Origin: Eustoma russellianum
Taxonomy: Eukaryota > Streptophyta > Magnoliopsida > Gentianales > Gentianaceae
DNA: 64,000 nt
Reading direction: 5' to 3'
NCBI GenBank assembly: GCA_036186865.1
Contig: AP025062.1
Coordinates: 31,477,001-31,541,000 of the forward strand
Both the position numbers and the translations under genes were made by a program. The notes beneath the pieces were generated by a model. It had not been told where the DNA came from. It searched no databases and was given only the letters and a program-made list of their open reading frames with translations. Shown in pieces: positions 59,323-64,000 of this stretch; the stretch's first letter is position 1; every line of letters starts with the position of its first letter.

Positions 59323-62300
59323 TGTTGTAACCAAATATGGGATCCTCTATTTGTGATTTATATTAGTTACGATCGATGACTACTACTGTAAATTTCATCT
59401 CGGATAATGGCAATATGCATATAGTACTTGAGAGTGAATGAGGGACCATGGGAGAGGACCCAAATTTTCGCCCAAGGTCTTATAAGTTTCAGCCAACAAG
59501 CCCAAGGAAGGCACACCACATTTTCTTATCTTGTGATTATAAACAAATGAATAGTTAAGGGAATATGTTAAATAAACAAAAATAAAGGAAGATAGAAATT
59601 GAATTAGGCATGGTTGGGGGCATTAAAGACCCCCAACCGCCGGATACCAAGGGGAGGGGGAGGCCAATTAAGAAGCCAACTACTTATCCAATTTAATAAG
59701 TAACCTAACCATGCTTAACTAACCAAGGTTAACAAAAAGTAACTATGGTTAGCATAAAATAACCAAGGTTAGAAATAAAGTAACATTGGCTAACCAAAAA
59801 GTAACCAAGGTTAGGAGAATTAATTTGGAAAACCCCCCTATCCCAACGGCTACAACCAAGTAGCCAAGAAAAGTTCCCTCCAAAGAGAAACCCCAGTTTC
59901 CATCCTCTTATACCAAAACAAGAAGCCCTCCTCTCTTCCCTCCTCATAAGCCATTCGGCCTAAGCACATACCAAAGGGATTAAGGTTCATACAAACTCAA
60001 GAGAACATAGGTAAACACACACTCAACTATTCAAGGAAAACTCTTGCATTTTACCTAGTTGAAGACTCACTCATCTCTCTTGCCCCTAAACCGTGACCTC
60101 CAATGATCACTAGGCTCAAGGATTTCAAGCCTTCAAGAACTCTCGTTTAGAGAAGCTTGGATACTACTCAAGCTCCTTTTTGGTAAGCCATTTAACTCCT
60201 TTTCTAAGAGAATATTGAGTTAAAGATATAGACTAACCATGCTCCTTTCTTTTCCTTCCACCACCGTGGGAATGCTTGCATAGGAAAGAGAAAGATTTCA
60301 ACTTTTCTACACCTCTCCAAGAAGAGTAAGCAAGGAAGGCAAGTACACTATACTCTTTAAGGCTTGAATGTGAATGTGTGTGCATGAATGACAAGATATA
60401 CTTAGGATTTGATCTTGGTTGTATTATGTTAAGTTGAAGGCCAAAACTTACGGCCATGGTCATTTATGGTGTAGGAGTGAAATCTTGTCTTAAAAGGTGA
60501 AATCTTTTGGGGTTATATGTCTCATTATGAGTATAACCAAGATAAACAAGTCAAAGATCCTTTCTTTTCTCCAAGAAGAGCTCATGGTGGGAGGGGTGAA
60601 GGGGAACGAGTGTGATTTTCGAATGAACATGCTAACTTAGTTGGAAATGGAGATAAGTCTATAGTCTTGTGGTGAGTTGCACATAACATGCTCTTAGATT
60701 CCTTATTTTCTTGCATGCACCGAAAGTGGGACTGTTTATGGAGGGGTGCGTATACACCACAATTGTATACTAGGTGTTTGTGCCGTAAATGAAAGATAAG
60801 GACACTTAGGAATAACATAGGGCCACTAGAAAAACTTCTGGAATTGGACAGAAACTTGAGCTGATTTGTGAGATCAAAAAGGGGGCCTTAAGAACTTTCA
60901 AATCTGTTGACTTTCATCATGATACTAGTCTTATATGTATATGAGATGTGAGAGTTGGAATTTCATTAAAAGGAGCTACGGTTTATTTTTAATTAATTTC
61001 CTAGTGGGATTGGTCCTGCTGAAAATGTTGTACTGGACAAAATTTAAGTAACGTGGTTAGTAGCTTGGAAATGGACCTTAGAGGCATGCAAATTAGCTAA
61101 TTTTCGGTGTGAAGCTAAACCTATGAATAAAGTAAGGATGAGAGTTGGAATCTTGCCAAAATGAGTTATGGATTATTTTTAGTGAATTTTCTAGTAAAAT
61201 GGGTCAGGCTGAAATGCGCTGGACTGACAGAAATTGTGTGTCATATTGCATGATCCGAAATTGAACCTTAGACAAGTGCATTTGGGCCCAATTTTGGCAG
61301 GACACTAATCCAATGAGATTATTAAGCTGGAAAGTTGGAATTTCCTAAAAATGATTAAAGGATTGATCACAATAAATTTTATAGTAAAACTGGTCATTCC
61401 AGAATTCAGTTTTGTATCCACTCTAAGAAAAGAACAACGATTCCCTTATCAAGATCGTCATGCCTTAAAACTTACAGGGTAATTACTTATGACATTTACA
61501 AACGAGTACATGCGAACCAATTGGCCTATAATGTGTATCTTAATGGAGAATAACTAAAGAGAAGTTGACGTTACTAAGCTGGAAATTCTCTAGCATGACG
61601 ACGAGACGTATTTATTCGTGCATGATACGCATTGGACCACGGTTTGCATATTACATGACATACATTTGCATCATTGTCACGTACATGATTCATGACATGA
61701 GTTTTATAAGAAAGAAAGATGAAAAGCATTTTCAAAAGATGATTTTTGAAAGAAATGATTCCCCACCGGTACCGTGTGTGAGTATGAGATTGGCCAGTAT
61801 GAACCCACCAGATCAGGGTTAAGTGATCTGATACGAGGCCGTGCGGGTCCAGAATAATAGACCCGACAAAGACGAGATGACGTACCACCTCAGATCTGGA
61901 ACATAGATCTGAACACAAGAATATGAGGCCGTGCGGATCCGGATATAATAGACCCGTCCAGACAAGATGACGTACCGCCACAGATCCGGGACATAGATCT
62001 GAACACTCTGTTGTTCTATGACGATGATGATGATGATTTGAAGAAAAGCATGAAAAAGACCATATTTCCGTTTTCATCTCACTGCATCACACGTACATAT
62101 GCATGCATGTTACATTCATGTAGCGACTCATGAGATTTAAGTTGTGATGACCACGCAGACCCTAGGTATGACATCTCTAAGTGATTATCCTTGTCATGGT
62201 ATTCATCAATACAAGTTATAGTATTTTAAGGTTATGTTCTGCTGTGGGTGATGATTTTTCTTAAATAATGACACATTACACATACATACGCATGCATGCT

Positions 62301-62565
62301 GCATTCATGAAAGAACACGTGATGTCCAAAGTTATGACGAGCTCATAGATCTTATGACCCTTGTTATGCTATTCACTAAATAAGTTACAGTCCTTTCATG
62401 TTGTATTCAGTTCTAAGTGACAACTTTTCTCTGAGAAATGAACTTGCTATATTAAGTGATGTTATATATAGGACGAAGATCTGACGACGGACAGGTATGC
62501 TTCTAAACCAGAAAATTTTGAGGGTTTGATTCTTGTTCGCACTAATTTCCTTTTTCATAAATCTT
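59323..62565 (+). repeat. LTR of element E (3'-truncated)
   Basis: Starts TGTTGTAACC in LINE-D (possible 5-bp duplicated target GTCTG, partner not in window). It is similar along its length to LTR A: the conserved hairpin GGTTGGGGG / CCCCCAACC (59612-59638), the TAACC..GGTTA array (59690-59815), donor-like ATAGGTAAAC (60009) and GGTAAGC (60181), three ~190-bp units (near 60952, 61142, 61332), and hairpins (61809-62001). The last ~450 bp expected from A are missing. At about 62565 the sequence switches to inverted internal gypsy sequence. Confidence 0.85.
61809..62001 (+). repeat. hairpin array in LTR E (five units)
   Basis: CAGATC/GATCTG (61809-61830), CGGGTC/GACCCG (61844-61865), CAGATC/GATCTG (61891-61911), CGGATC/GACCCG (61934-61956, one mismatch) and CAGATC/GATCTG (61981-62001). 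Loops are 9-11 nt. The last four form a ~90-bp tandem duplication. Confidence 0.9.
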
Positions 62566-64000
62566 GGCAGAGATCATTAACTCTGGGATATAGATCATTA
62601 GCTCTTTTCTGTAAACATCCTTTCTGTAATCATGTAACGGTCATCCTACGAATGAAACAGCATCCAACGATATCCGGAATAATTCCCATAAAGTACACAT
62701 ATTAAGCTCTTCACAAAGTATGTATCGCATTCATCCGTCTCGCTGATCGCCTTACTACGTAATAACTTTTATTTCCGCGATCATTTCATAAAATCGAACT
62801 AGAAGTTATGGTTTCTCCTTTGAAACTTATGTCCTATTTATGACATTTCAAATGTTTCTTGTTCATCATAAATCCTTGTTTTCTCTTTTGATACTTAAAA
62901 ACGTGCACGTATCACTATTTGCGTGTTCATAAAACATCTGGAACATCATGCTATACCTATGAAATGAGGATATGCCAAGTTGTAACGTCTCTGCTGGAGT
63001 GTGTTAGATATTCTCAACTTATAACTTCTTGATCCAAACACTATATCTTATAGGATTCCCCATTCCGCCTCTCAAGTGGCCATTGTTTTAGATCTCTCCT
63101 AAACAGTCCCTTAACGCTTCATCATCTCATCAAATTTCTATGAATTCCTCCTTAAGAAATACCAACAGGCAAGTTAGCTAAGCAAATTACCTGACTTCCG
63201 AACAATACACCACTTGTTAATTTCTTATACGAAGCTGGTTAAATAGATCATTGATCTTAGTCAGAGGGTACTTATTCTTATGGTGACCATGTTAAGTCCT
63301 TCATGATCTACGCAAGGACGCATGCCTCCATCCTTCTTCTCTATGAATAACACGGGAGCACCCTAGGCGAAACGTTGGGGGAAATAAGTTCCTCCCTTAA
63401 AAGCTCACGCACTTGTTCCTTTTTGGTTCAGCAAGTGCCCTTCGGTGAGTTGTCTTCATAGACTTAGGGAATTCTTAATCATCATCCTAAGGTGGCCCGA
63501 TCTCATAAAACATGGTTTTCATAATCATGACCTGCTTTCCATAGCTTGCCTAACATGGTTCTTTCATATCGTGATGTCATAACGTGTTCCAATTTGGCTA
63601 TAGCAATCTTGATAATAGCACACGATATGCGGATCCATTCCTCCTATAGTACACAAAATGTGTACAAGTGCTAATGGTGACGCATCATGACGAAGACCCC
63701 GAGTCCCAAACACGGTGTTATACTTGGTCATGCTATCACTAATAATCTCACTTACTTATGGTCTACTTATCATAACTTAAAGAGAAATATCATAATTACT
63801 TATACTTGGTTAATAGGAAGTAGGACATGGGTACTTCACATTTAACTTGTGCAATAAGGCGTACCTTGGTTGTTTCTTTGCTATCCGTATAAGGTAGCCT
63901 TATGCGGATACGGCTCCCCTTTCCTACTTTGTTTCGTAGTACGCTCATTAAGTCGTTTATTTCGTCCTTCCGTTCTCTTACCATGCCCTGACTAGCCGAG
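62566..64000 (-). pseudogene. inverted, decayed gypsy internal region with RT relic
   Basis: Several blocks are the reverse complement of element C's interior: 62570-62660 matches about 51630-51715, 62750-62860 matches about 51430-51550, and 63650-63990 matches about 51020-51310. Between 63440 and 63200 the minus strand has RT-like coding in broken frames: EQVRELLREELISP, APVLFIEKKDGGMRPCVD and NKYPLTKINDLF. These correspond to the RT segment just before the first catalytic Asp. No ORF longer than about 60 codons is open. It belongs to a C-like or E-like element in the opposite orientation. Confidence 0.75.

Noticed and set aside
1..64000. Host single-copy gene or cluster hidden among the repeats
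   Set aside because: Every ORF with recognisable content belongs to a transposable element. The main stretch without an assignment (8611-12139) shows no coding signature by eye, though decayed or short exons cannot be excluded.

Overview
The window is repeat-rich, AT-rich nuclear DNA of a flowering plant. No host protein-coding gene, rRNA or tRNA gene could be supported. The plant assignment rests on plant-type LINEs (DUF4283 plus CCHC ORF1, RNase H at the end of ORF2), Tat-lineage and chromodomain Ty3/gypsy elements primed by initiator-tRNA-Met, and Ty1/copia relics. I cannot name the species.

Layout. 1-1515: LINE ORF1 relic joined to a LINE-like 3' end. 2840-8340: 3' half of a Tat-lineage Ty3/gypsy element, with integrase, a degenerate intron-containing gene on the opposite strand (4446-7105), and a 3' LTR. 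8345-8610: copia reverse transcriptase relic (minus). 8611-12140: no recognised content. 12140-13290: gypsy-type LTR relic (minus) with a 42-bp tandem array. 13442-42624: two LINE copies (LINE-1 and LINE-2, minus strand) sitting in (TA)n microsatellites. LINE-1 is split by gypsy element A (14203-39023, target duplication ATACC). Element A carries three nested insertions: a copia-like solo LTR (15333-16781, CAAAT), a full-length chromodomain gypsy element B (16988-26531, GGTTT), and a 3.0-kb TG..CA insertion, probably a solo LTR (34997-38032, GTTAC). 42625-59322: a third LINE (LINE-D, plus strand), split by gypsy element C (44451-57108, GGTTT). C has 5.0-kb LTRs around a decayed 2.6-kb internal region. 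59323-62565: an LTR of element E, also inserted into LINE-D. 62566-64000: decayed gypsy internal sequence in inverted orientation.

Relative order of events: LINE into (TA)n, then A into LINE-1, then B and the two TG..CA insertions into A's LTRs. C and E independently hit LINE-D. Almost every premature stop I could align by eye in A, B and the Tat antisense gene is a C-to-T or G-to-A change, as expected for methylated, silenced DNA.

The most interesting structure is inside the long LTRs of A, B, C, E and the minus-strand relic. About 0.6-1.0 kb before the LTR 3' end each carries tandem short hairpins. In A, C and E the arms differ between units but mostly stay complementary, while the loop is conserved. 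A, C and E also carry a tandem repeat of about 190 bp (2, 8 and 3 units). Other points of note are three LINEs embedded in (TA)n tracts, intron-like intervals in gypsy gag-pol (one shared by A and B), and a TATA box upstream of the Tat antisense gene.
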